Source of the DNA: Ruminococcaceae bacterium UBA1448 | GTDB taxonomy: Bacteria > Bacillota > Clostridia > Oscillospirales > Ruminococcaceae | Assembly: GCA_002329405.1 (NCBI GenBank) | Contig: DCTE01000171.1 | Location: forward strand, 20,023 to 26,209 | Reading direction: 5' to 3' | Length of the DNA: 6,187 bases | In this document: in pieces, positions 1 through 5,831 of the stretch | How the letters are laid out: the number at the start of each line of letters is the position of its first letter | Position numbering within the stretch: the first letter of the stretch is position 1 | Notes under the pieces: model-generated | Database searches by the model: none | The model's input: only the letters and a program-made list of their open reading frames with translations | Told to the model about the DNA's origin: nothing | Translations under genes and position numbers: made by a program

Positions 1-1408
1 GTTTCGGAAAGATGTTCTCACAGCGATGCAAAAGATTGCCCCGCCTGTCATCCGCTGGCCGGGCGGGTGTTTTGCAGACACCTACCACTGGACAGACGGA
101 GTCGGTGAAAATCGTCCGGTCACCTACAACGGCAACTTCGGTACCTTTCAGACCGAAGACAACTCCTTCGGTACGGATGAATTTATGCTGCTGTGTGAAC
201 TGACCGGCGCAAAACCCTGGCTTAATATCAATTTACTATCCGGCAGTGTCCGGGAAGCAGTCAGCTGGTCAGAATACTGCAACCGGGAAGAAGCAACTGG
301 ACTTTCCGACCTGCGCCGGAAAAACGGTCACGCCAGACCATACCAGGTACAGCTGTGGGGTATCGGAAACGAGGTCTGGGCAGGCGGCGGCAATATGACC
401 CCGGAAGGTTACGCCGACGCCTATCGCCGCTACGCTTCCGCTATGCCGCAGTTCGTCAAAATGACGCCGCAGGGCAGAGAATCCCTTCCACAGACTTTTA
501 TCCTCTCCGGGCCCGACGGCAATAAGCCAAAAGAACGGGTACGCTGGACGAAAGACCTGTTCACTGCTCTCTCCCGCTGCCGCCAGCCGGATATCGGTGC
601 AATCGACCTGCATTTCTACAATTGGAACATTACCGGTCAGGATGACGTGGACTGTTTTGACAGGAATGACTGGTATCGTGTACTGGCCGGCGCACTGGAA
701 ATCGGCGAGGTCATTGATGAACAGTATCCCCTGATTCAGCAGGGACTGGCTGCGTTCCCAGAATCGGAAGTTCCCTGGTTCCCCAATCCGACGCCAAAAT
801 GCGACCTGTATATCGGCGAATGGGGCAACTGGCATAAAAGTGCCTTCGCTGCCCGTCCTGCACTCTGGCAGCAGTGTTCAATGCGGGACGCACTGACCAG
901 TGCGCTGACGCTGGATATCTTCCACCAGAAAGCGGATAAGGTCAAACTTGCTTGCTGTGCCCAGACGGTCAATGTCCTCAATTCCCTGATGCTGACCGAG
1001 GGGGACAAAACGGTGCTGACCTCCAATTACTATGTCTATCTGATGTACATGGTCCACCGCGGCGGCAACCTGCTGACACTGGAAAATGATTCCCAGAAGG
1101 TTGCAGATGGGCTGAATGGTGTGATGGCTTTTGCTTCCCGCAAGGAAGATATCATCCATCTGAACCTCGTCTGTACCGACTATGACCAGCCACATAGGGT
1201 GACAGTCCAGTTCCCGGAAAAAGTCTTCTGTAATGGCGGAGAAACCCTCGCTTCCGACCAACCGACCGACTGCAACACCTTTGATACCCCTGACCGGATT
1301 CGCCCGGCAGACAATAAATCTGCCCGTCTGACTGAAAACGGCTGGGAAATTACCCTTCCGCCTGCGTCGATCAGCGTCTTTCACTTTCAACTTGCCAGCC
1401 ATTCGTAA
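1..1408 (+). CDS. GH51 alpha-L-arabinofuranosidase, 5' end cut by the window edge
   Basis: This enzyme is predicted to hydrolyse terminal non-reducing alpha-L-arabinofuranosyl groups from arabinoxylan, arabinan or their oligosaccharides, with retention of configuration. The reading frame is open to the window edge: eight residues (FRKDVLTA) precede the first Met at base 26, so that Met is internal. Numbering from it, I see the GH51 landmarks RWPGGCFADTYHW (10-22), DNSFGTDEFM (45-54), WGIGNEVWAGGGNMTPE (111-127) with the probable acid/base Glu116, and LYIGEWGNW (261-269) with the probable nucleophile Glu265. The C-terminal part after about residue 370 fits the beta-sandwich domain of the family. 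Compared with a typical 500-residue GH51 enzyme, about 50 N-terminal residues lie outside the window. The distance between the two glutamates is 149 residues, about 30 more than I recall for the Geobacillus enzyme. Whether the protein is cytoplasmic cannot be judged without the N-terminus. It is probably cotranscribed with the gene 21 bases downstream. Family assignment is very secure; exact substrate is not. Confidence 0.95.
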   Translation, partial: FRKDVLTAMQKIAPPVIRWPGGCFADTYHWTDGVGENRPVTYNGNFGTFQTEDNSFGTDEFMLLCELTGAKPWLNINLLSGSVREAVSWSEYCNREEATGLSDLRRKNGHARPYQVQLWGIGNEVWAGGGNMTPEGYADAYRRYASAMPQFVKMTPQGRESLPQTFILSGPDGNKPKERVRWTKDLFTALSRCRQPDIGAIDLHFYNWNITGQDDVDCFDRNDWYRVLAGALEIGEVIDEQYPLIQQGLAAFPESEVPWFPNPTPKCDLYIGEWGNWHKSAFAARPALWQQCSMRDALTSALTLDIFHQKADKVKLACCAQTVNVLNSLMLTEGDKTVLTSNYYVYLMYMVHRGGNLLTLENDSQKVADGLNGVMAFASRKEDIIHLNLVCTDYDQPHRVTVQFPEKVFCNGGETLASDQPTDCNTFDTPDRIRPADNKSARLTENGWEITLPPASISVFHFQLASHS

Positions 1409-1414
1409 AACCTG

Positions 1415-1421
1415 AAAGGAG
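1415..1421 (+). promoter_or_regulatory. Ribosome binding site of the nucleoside-hydrolase-like gene
   Basis: AAAGGAG lies 8 bases before the ATG at 1430, inside the 21-base gap after the arabinofuranosidase stop. It fixes the start codon over the later in-frame Met7. Confidence 0.85.
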
Positions 1422-1429
1422 TTTTCATC

Positions 1430-2377
1430 ATGTTTGAAAAAAACTACATGTTCCAAGTCCCTGATAATAAAAAAGTCCGTGTCATCGTCCATGCGGATGC
1501 AAAAAATGAGGCAGACGACCAGTTTGCAATCGCCCATCATCTGATGACCCCGCGCGAAATCGTAACCGGTATCATCGGCGGCCATTTTGAGAAAAATCCC
1601 CGCCAATATCCGCAAATCTACCCGGATGGTGAAACGGCCCGCGCTTCGGTCGTCGAAATCGAAAAGGTCGTCGATCTGATGGGCCTCACCGGCCAGGTCA
1701 AAATTGCACAGGGAGCCCCACATTCAATGCCCGATGAGAAAACTCCTGTTCCCTCTGATGGCGCACAGATGATCATTGACGAGGCAATGAAAGATGATCC
1801 CCATGAGCTGTATGTCGTCTGTCAGGGTGCAGTAACTGACGTCGCGTCGGCCATCCTGCTTTGCCCTGAGATTCAGGACAGAATGACTGTTGTCTGGATT
1901 GGCGGCGGCATGTACCCGCTCGGCGGACAGGAATTCAACCTGCTGATGGATATTAACGCCGCAAATGTTCTCTTCTGCTCAAGGGTCCCGCTATGGCAGG
2001 TGCCGATGAATGTTTACAAGCATCCCGCCGTTTCTCTCGCTGAGTTGCAGGTGAATGTCGCGCCTTACGGAAGGATTGGCCATTACCTCGTGCAGCAGAT
2101 GGTCGACTTTAACAACGAGTTCACTAAATTCCCCCGCTGGCCGCACGGGGAAAGCTGGGGATTGGGCGATCAGGCGACTGTTACCGTCCTGCTGGAAGAG
2201 TATGAGCGGTACAACTGGGACTGGGTACCCGCTCCCCGCTTTGATACACGCAGTATGAATTATATCCCCTGCCAAAACAATCGCCCCATCCGCGTCTATC
2301 ATACCATCGACGCCCGGCTGACCCTTGCAGACTTTTATGCCAAGCTGAAGATCAATTTCCCTGGCCCAAACGACTGA
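1430..2377 (+). CDS. Nucleoside hydrolase-fold protein with a divergent DAKNEADD active-site loop
   Basis: The protein (315 residues, normal family length, no signal peptide, so cytoplasmic) belongs to the inosine/uridine-preferring nucleoside hydrolase (IUNH) superfamily. These are calcium-dependent enzymes that split the N-glycosidic bond of ribonucleosides. Family marks in order are: VIVHADAKNEADDQFAI (18-34) at the N-terminal metal loop; QGAVTDVASAI (132-142), matching the usual GPxTNxAxA stretch; VVWIGGG (154-160); EFNLLMDINAANVLF (168-182), matching EFNxxxDPxAA; and WGLGDQAT (243-250), whose Asp247 sits where the distal calcium ligand is expected. The N-terminal loop differs from the textbook DxDxxxDD: it reads HADAKNEADD, longer by two residues if Asp23 takes the place of the catalytic Asp. 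This resembles the loop I recall in Sde182/DUF1593-type nucleoside-hydrolase-like domains. The gene follows a GH51 arabinofuranosidase and precedes a terminator, so the pair probably forms the end of an arabinoside-use operon. The fold is secure; nucleosidase activity is not, and a non-nucleoside furanoside substrate is possible. Confidence 0.85.
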   Translation: MFEKNYMFQVPDNKKVRVIVHADAKNEADDQFAIAHHLMTPREIVTGIIGGHFEKNPRQYPQIYPDGETARASVVEIEKVVDLMGLTGQVKIAQGAPHSMPDEKTPVPSDGAQMIIDEAMKDDPHELYVVCQGAVTDVASAILLCPEIQDRMTVVWIGGGMYPLGGQEFNLLMDINAANVLFCSRVPLWQVPMNVYKHPAVSLAELQVNVAPYGRIGHYLVQQMVDFNNEFTKFPRWPHGESWGLGDQATVTVLLEEYERYNWDWVPAPRFDTRSMNYIPCQNNRPIRVYHTIDARLTLADFYAKLKINFPGPND

Positions 2378-2401
2378 TCACTGAGCTTATCTGATACAAT
2401 T

Positions 2402-2435
2402 AACCGCTGTATGGTTCAACTGTACAGCGGTTTTT
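2402..2435 (+). terminator. Intrinsic terminator of the arabinofuranosidase operon
   Basis: A perfect 10-bp stem (AACCGCTGTA at 2402-2411 paired with TACAGCGGTT at 2423-2432) with an 11-base loop runs into TTTTT at 2431-2435. It begins 24 bases after the hydrolase stop codon and ends one base before the -35 box of the next gene, so it insulates the amidase from the upstream operon. Confidence 0.9.
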
Positions 2436-2436
2436 A

Positions 2437-2465
2437 TTGACTTGCTCTGCCTCCCATGCTATAAT
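2437..2465 (+). promoter_or_regulatory. Near-consensus housekeeping sigma (sigma-A) promoter of the amidase gene
   Basis: TTGACT (2437-2442) and TATAAT (2460-2465) are separated by the ideal 17 bases, and TG at 2457-2458 makes an extended -10. Transcription should start near 2472, leaving a leader of about 42 bases before the ATG at 2514. I see no operator or riboswitch in that leader, so expression is probably constitutive. Confidence 0.88.
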
Positions 2466-2496
2466 TGCTGTATCTGTGAAAATTTTGCAATTATAT

Positions 2497-2503
2497 GGAA
2501 GGA
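2497..2503 (+). promoter_or_regulatory. Ribosome binding site of the amidase gene
   Basis: GGAAGGA ends 10 bases before the ATG at 2514. Together with the promoter it rules out the longer in-frame TTG start at 2442, which lies inside the -35 box and upstream of the expected transcript. Confidence 0.8.
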
Positions 2504-2513
2504 TCTACTCTAT

Positions 2514-3428
2514 ATGTCATATCGCTCATCCAGCTATCGCCCCGGCTGCTGCAGAACATTGCTTTCCCTGCTGATGGGAGCGGCACTGCTGATCGCCGGC
2601 ATCAAAATCGGAGCCTGGAAACCGGATATCCTTGATAACGCTGAATATACCATCGGCAAGACCATCGCCAACCTGCTCGACAGCCGGCCGGTCATTGCGA
2701 TTGACGCCGGTCATGGCGGTGACGACCCAGGTGCTACCGGGCTTGTGGATGAAGCTGAGCTGACAGCCCAGACTGCCGCGGCATTGTTTGATTTGCTGGA
2801 AGCGGATGGACGTTTCCAGCCGGTCCTCTGTCATGAATACGATACAACCGCGACAATCCAGGAACGATATGCAGTGGCAAACAGCCGGTATGCCGATCTG
2901 CTCGTCTGTATCCATGCCAATTCAGACCCGAACGGTTCCGGCAGCGGATTTGAATGCTATCCCGCCCCGCCCGGAAGAGAATACCATCAGCTAAGCTATG
3001 ATTTTGCACAGCTGCTGGTGGAGGAATTTTCCGCACTTGGTATGACCATCCGCGGTGAAAACGGCATCCGCTACGCCTACTATGATGACAACAACGAAAA
3101 GTACATCATGGAATCAAGCAATACCCTTGTCCTTGACGACCCCTCCTTTGGAATGCTGGAAAAGACCAAAGCCCCCGCCGTGCTGGTGGAGCAGTGCTTT
3201 GTCTCGAGCGAAAGCGACCTTGCACAAATCAGCGGAGAATCGGGAACGGCGGCGGCAGAATGTTATTACCGGGCAATCTGTCGTTTTTTCGCCGGACAGC
3301 TGAAAGATGCTTCTTCTGATTCTGCGTCAAATGATCTGGATGAAGCTGTAAATACAGAGTCAGGCTCTGATGAATCTGCCACCGATCAACTGGGTTATCA
3401 GCCGATTGAGCTGCCGGATGAAGATTGA
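2514..3428 (+). CDS. Membrane-anchored N-acetylmuramoyl-L-alanine amidase (Amidase_3 family)
   Basis: This is a zinc-dependent cell-wall hydrolase predicted to cut the bond between N-acetylmuramic acid and L-alanine in peptidoglycan. In the 304-residue product starting at ATG 2514, residues 1-14 are basic and Cys-containing, and about 14-34 form one hydrophobic segment (LLSLLMGAALLIAGIKIGAW) that should act as a signal anchor with the catalytic domain outside. The Amidase_3 domain spans about 59-262: IAIDAGHGGDDPGATG (61-76) gives zinc ligand His67, Glu80 is the probable second ligand, CIHANSDPN (132-140) gives His134, and VLVEQCFVSS (223-232) gives the catalytic Glu226. All four key residues are therefore present. 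The last 40 residues are a Ser/Asp/Glu-rich, probably disordered tail. The gene is monocistronic, with its own strong promoter and terminator. It resembles CwlD/CwlC-type enzymes, but a role in sporulation as opposed to growth or division cannot be told from sequence, so no gene symbol is given. Confidence 0.93.
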   Translation: MSYRSSSYRPGCCRTLLSLLMGAALLIAGIKIGAWKPDILDNAEYTIGKTIANLLDSRPVIAIDAGHGGDDPGATGLVDEAELTAQTAAALFDLLEADGRFQPVLCHEYDTTATIQERYAVANSRYADLLVCIHANSDPNGSGSGFECYPAPPGREYHQLSYDFAQLLVEEFSALGMTIRGENGIRYAYYDDNNEKYIMESSNTLVLDDPSFGMLEKTKAPAVLVEQCFVSSESDLAQISGESGTAAAECYYRAICRFFAGQLKDASSDSASNDLDEAVNTESGSDESATDQLGYQPIELPDED

Positions 3429-3440
3429 CCAACCTATGAC

Positions 3441-3487
3441 AAAAGCACCTGTACCAACCGCTTTTTACGGTGATACAGGTGCTTTTT
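3441..3487 (+). terminator. Long hairpin terminator between convergent genes
   Basis: AAAAGCACCTGTA (3441-3453) pairs perfectly over 13 bp with TACAGGTGCTTTT (3474-3486), and a small inner stem (ACCG 3457-3460 with CGGT 3468-3471) lies in the loop. On the plus strand it ends in five T (3483-3487) and terminates the amidase gene, whose stop is 12 bases away. On the minus strand it ends in only four T after the stem, 12 bases past the radical SAM stop, so it probably serves both directions, less strongly on the minus strand. Confidence 0.9.
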
Positions 3488-3498
3488 CTGTGTTCATA

Positions 3499-4356
3499 TC
3501 AGTCAAATCGGGTTCGGTAACTGCACCGCTGACAGAGCGGCAGCGTTACCTTCCGATTGAACATCCCTTCCCTAGCAGAAATAAACGATTCAGAAGAAAG
3601 GATCTCTGACAGCGGCCGCTCAAATACATTGCCCAATGGTGCGCCTCCATCGGCGTCCAGACAGCAGGGAACCACCGTCCCATCGGCCAATATTCCGATC
3701 ATCTGCCGCAGGCCATGGCAGAAGCCTTCTTCCGAAATAAATGGTGCTGCCAGCGACGGCCACTCAAACTGCTCGTCAAAGGTGACAAAGATTCCTTTGC
3801 CCAGTGCCACCGACCGGCTTTGCAGCATTGACGCAAGATCACCGTCCACTTCAAACGCCTGCTCAATCCGGGCAAGGATCTGCCGGGTCCCATCGTCCGC
3901 CTGCCGCCCATCTGACAATGTCCACAGCCGCAGCGTCGTATAACGTCCGGCTGCCGACATGCCGCGGGCAAACGCAAAACAACTGTCCAAATATTCATCC
4001 GTATCAATCCCCTGATGTGCGGAAAAGCTGTGCAAAGACAGATTGACCTGCCGGACTGTGGGAGACTGTATCAGCAGTTCGCCTTTCTGCGGCAGCAAAG
4101 TACCGTTGGTGGTGATCGTGACCTGAAAACCCTGTCGGGCCGCTTCGGCGAGAAACTGTCCCAGCAGTGGGTGTGCCAGTGGCTCGCCTTTAATATGAAA
4201 GTAAAGATAATCCGTATATCGTTTCAGCTGTTCAAGAATCCCGCTGAATTCCGCAAAGTTCATCTGCCGCGCCGGACGAACCCGTGGACTGCAAAAGGGG
4301 CAGTGCAGGTTGCAGATATTTCCGATTTCAAGATAAACCCGTTTGAACAGGGGCAC
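3499..4356 (-). CDS. Radical SAM/SPASM-type protein of unknown function
   Basis: The protein (285 residues) starts at GTG 4354-4356, chosen because GGAAGGAG lies 9 bases upstream. The radical SAM core opens with YLEIGNICNLHCPFC (8-22), whose Cys15, Cys19 and Cys22 form the CX3CX2C motif that holds the SAM-binding 4Fe-4S cluster. KGEPL (56-60) matches the GGEP SAM-contact motif and ITTNGTLL (81-88) is another usual core strand. The C-terminal third looks like a short SPASM or twitch region: Cys213, DGTVVPCC (225-232) with Cys231 and Cys232, LGNV (241-244), and CQRC (275-278). It could therefore carry at least one auxiliary cluster. I recall similar stand-alone proteins annotated only as radical SAM/SPASM proteins in Clostridia. 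It is the last gene visible in an operon with a polysaccharide flippase and a LicD-family gene, so glycan or envelope modification is plausible but unproven. No small peptide substrate gene is visible next to it. Confidence 0.9.
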   Translation of the reverse strand: MPLFKRVYLEIGNICNLHCPFCSPRVRPARQMNFAEFSGILEQLKRYTDYLYFHIKGEPLAHPLLGQFLAEAARQGFQVTITTNGTLLPQKGELLIQSPTVRQVNLSLHSFSAHQGIDTDEYLDSCFAFARGMSAAGRYTTLRLWTLSDGRQADDGTRQILARIEQAFEVDGDLASMLQSRSVALGKGIFVTFDEQFEWPSLAAPFISEEGFCHGLRQMIGILADGTVVPCCLDADGGAPLGNVFERPLSEILSSESFISAREGMFNRKVTLPLCQRCSYRTRFD

Positions 4357-4365
4357 TGTTGACCA

Positions 4366-4373
4366 CTCCTTCC
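4366..4373 (-). promoter_or_regulatory. Ribosome binding site of the radical SAM gene
   Basis: On the minus strand GGAAGGAG lies in the 21-base gap after the flippase stop, 9 bases before GTG 4354-4356. It supports the non-ATG start. Confidence 0.8.
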
Positions 4374-4377
4374 CCGT

Positions 4378-5829
4378 TCAACTGCGTTTCAGGCGTGAAA
4401 ACAGCTTTCCAGCCAGGAACTGCATCGTCTGGTCTCTGACCAACAGCAGTGCGCCAAAATAAAACAGGCAGCAGACACCGACAGACAGCACTGCTGTCCA
4501 GATATAGCCAAACCCTGCCGCACGGATGCCGAGTGTGATCGGTGCAAAAACCAGCGACAGTACCAGATAACGAAAGTTTTGACGGCTGACAAACTGAAAC
4601 GGAATATGGAGTTTGACCCGGATATACCAGAAGATAATCGCCATCAGAATAACCTCGGCCACAAAGGTGGACAAAATCGCTGTCAGCGGGGTATATCCGC
4701 CCGCGACAACCAGCAGGATGTCCAGCACCGCGTTTAACAGCCCGCATCCCAGCAACACCCGGACCAGGAATTTCTCCTGATGCAGCACATACAGAATCTG
4801 GTTTGCACAAATCGTGTAGACCGCGCTTTCCATCGTGCGGATGGCAAACGCAACCAAAACCGGAATCGAAGCATCATATTTTCCGCCGCCATAAATCCAC
4901 ATGATCTCCGGTGCCAGGCATGCGACACCGGTACAGGCGGGAAAGACAATCAGCATAAAGCTATGATAGCTCTTGTCGACCAGCTCCATAAACTCCTGCA
5001 TCCGCCCGTTGCCGCTGTAATAAGCCAGCCGCGGCACTGCGACCAGCACAATCGACGCCAGCAGCTGTCCGATCATGTAGGTGATGTCCTGCGGAGTCTT
5101 GTAGACGGTTACCTGCATCTTGTCGGCAACCTGCCCGAGAATCATCTTGTCAAGCGAGGTATACAGCAGATTGACATTGCTGATGACCAGAATGCTGATC
5201 AGAGGCATCAAATGCTGCTTCCAGCTGATCCCATGGAAAGACATACCCAGACGGCGGGTAACATAGACAAAACTGATCAGATTGTTGACCAGATCGGTCA
5301 CAACCACCAGCATCGTATACCGCAGAACATCATCCGGTTCTTTAATCAATACAAAAATACCGATCAGATAAGCAAACCGGACTACAATCGTCTTGACAGT
5401 GATAAACCGGTAATTTTCGCCCGCTTCGTTGAGCCATTCGACCATAAAGATATTGGCGAGCACCTTGAATCCAAGCACCAGATAGATGCTGCGGGCAGCC
5501 GAATCAACCTGGAAAAAGATCACCGCACTGTACAAAGCAGCAACCAGCAGATTGGTGCATAACCCCATCGTAAACAGGCTGGCATACAGGCTTCTGACCT
5601 TTTGCCGGTCATCCCGGACGGCTGACACCTCCCGCACGGCATAGGTGTAAATGCCAAAGCTGCCGAATACCAGCGCAAGATCAACCCAGGTCGACGCATC
5701 ATTGAAGTTCCCGTACAGCTGCGGGTCAAACAGCCGCTGGATATACGGCCCGACCAGCACCGGCACAATCAGCCGGAAAACCTTCAGGACAAAATTATAG
5801 ATGGAATTGAGTGTGATTGATTTGGCCAT
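4378..5829 (-). CDS. Wzx-like polysaccharide (oligosaccharide) flippase
   Basis: This 483-residue integral membrane protein of the MOP/MATE-like flippase superfamily is predicted to move lipid-linked oligosaccharide repeat units, or a related teichoic-type glycan intermediate, across the cytoplasmic membrane. I count about 14 hydrophobic segments, near residues 11-31, 45-66, 84-106, 112-131, 147-164, 171-191, 206-223, 251-269, 290-314, 322-345, 355-377, 384-403, 419-438 and 442-464. Family marks include the N-terminal NSIYNFVLKV with GPYIQRLFDPQLYG (27-40), EWLNEAGENY (131-140), and LDKMILG (226-232), a common Wzx signature. The last residues are basic (FSRLKRS), fitting a cytoplasmic end. 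The ATG at 5827-5829 overlaps the stop of the LicD-family gene by one base (TGATG), suggesting translational coupling. The transported substrate cannot be read from the sequence; the LicD neighbour suggests a phosphate-decorated surface glycan. A lipid II flippase role is less likely given the neighbours. Confidence 0.92.
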   Translation of the reverse strand: MAKSITLNSIYNFVLKVFRLIVPVLVGPYIQRLFDPQLYGNFNDASTWVDLALVFGSFGIYTYAVREVSAVRDDRQKVRSLYASLFTMGLCTNLLVAALYSAVIFFQVDSAARSIYLVLGFKVLANIFMVEWLNEAGENYRFITVKTIVVRFAYLIGIFVLIKEPDDVLRYTMLVVVTDLVNNLISFVYVTRRLGMSFHGISWKQHLMPLISILVISNVNLLYTSLDKMILGQVADKMQVTVYKTPQDITYMIGQLLASIVLVAVPRLAYYSGNGRMQEFMELVDKSYHSFMLIVFPACTGVACLAPEIMWIYGGGKYDASIPVLVAFAIRTMESAVYTICANQILYVLHQEKFLVRVLLGCGLLNAVLDILLVVAGGYTPLTAILSTFVAEVILMAIIFWYIRVKLHIPFQFVSRQNFRYLVLSLVFAPITLGIRAAGFGYIWTAVLSVGVCCLFYFGALLLVRDQTMQFLAGKLFSRLKRS

Positions 5830-5831
5830 CA
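5827..5831 (-). other. TGATG stop/start overlap coupling the LicD-family gene to the flippase
   Basis: The TGA stop (5829-5831) and ATG start (5827-5829) share one base on the minus strand. Such overlaps usually mean termination-reinitiation and matched output of two products acting on the same pathway. Confidence 0.85.

Noticed and set aside
269..835. Minus-strand open frame of 188 codons within the arabinofuranosidase
   Set aside because: It is fully antisense to a region containing both GH51 catalytic motifs and shows no domain of its own.
878..1723. Long open frame on the minus strand (281 codons) across the arabinofuranosidase/hydrolase junction
   Set aside because: It is antisense to two clear enzyme genes, has no family motifs and crosses their intergenic region and ribosome binding site; it is a by-product of their codon use.
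2442..2513. Upstream in-frame TTG start that would lengthen the amidase by 24 residues
   Set aside because: It lies within the -35 box and before the expected transcription start, while ATG 2514 has GGAAGGA 10 bases upstream and gives a normal signal anchor.
2472..2513. Possible riboswitch or leader-peptide control in the amidase 5' leader
   Set aside because: The leader is only about 42 bases, AT-rich, without a stable stem or an attenuator-like terminator.
3557..4362. Plus-strand open frames opposite the radical SAM gene as a second small gene or peptide substrate
   Set aside because: They are antisense to the CX3CX2C and SPASM-like motifs, and none has a credible ribosome binding site or precursor-peptide look.
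4780..5562. Plus-strand open frame of 260 codons inside the flippase gene
   Set aside because: Its product is rich in His, Gln and Asn, as expected from the complement of hydrophobic membrane-protein codons, and the minus-strand flippase is unmistakable.
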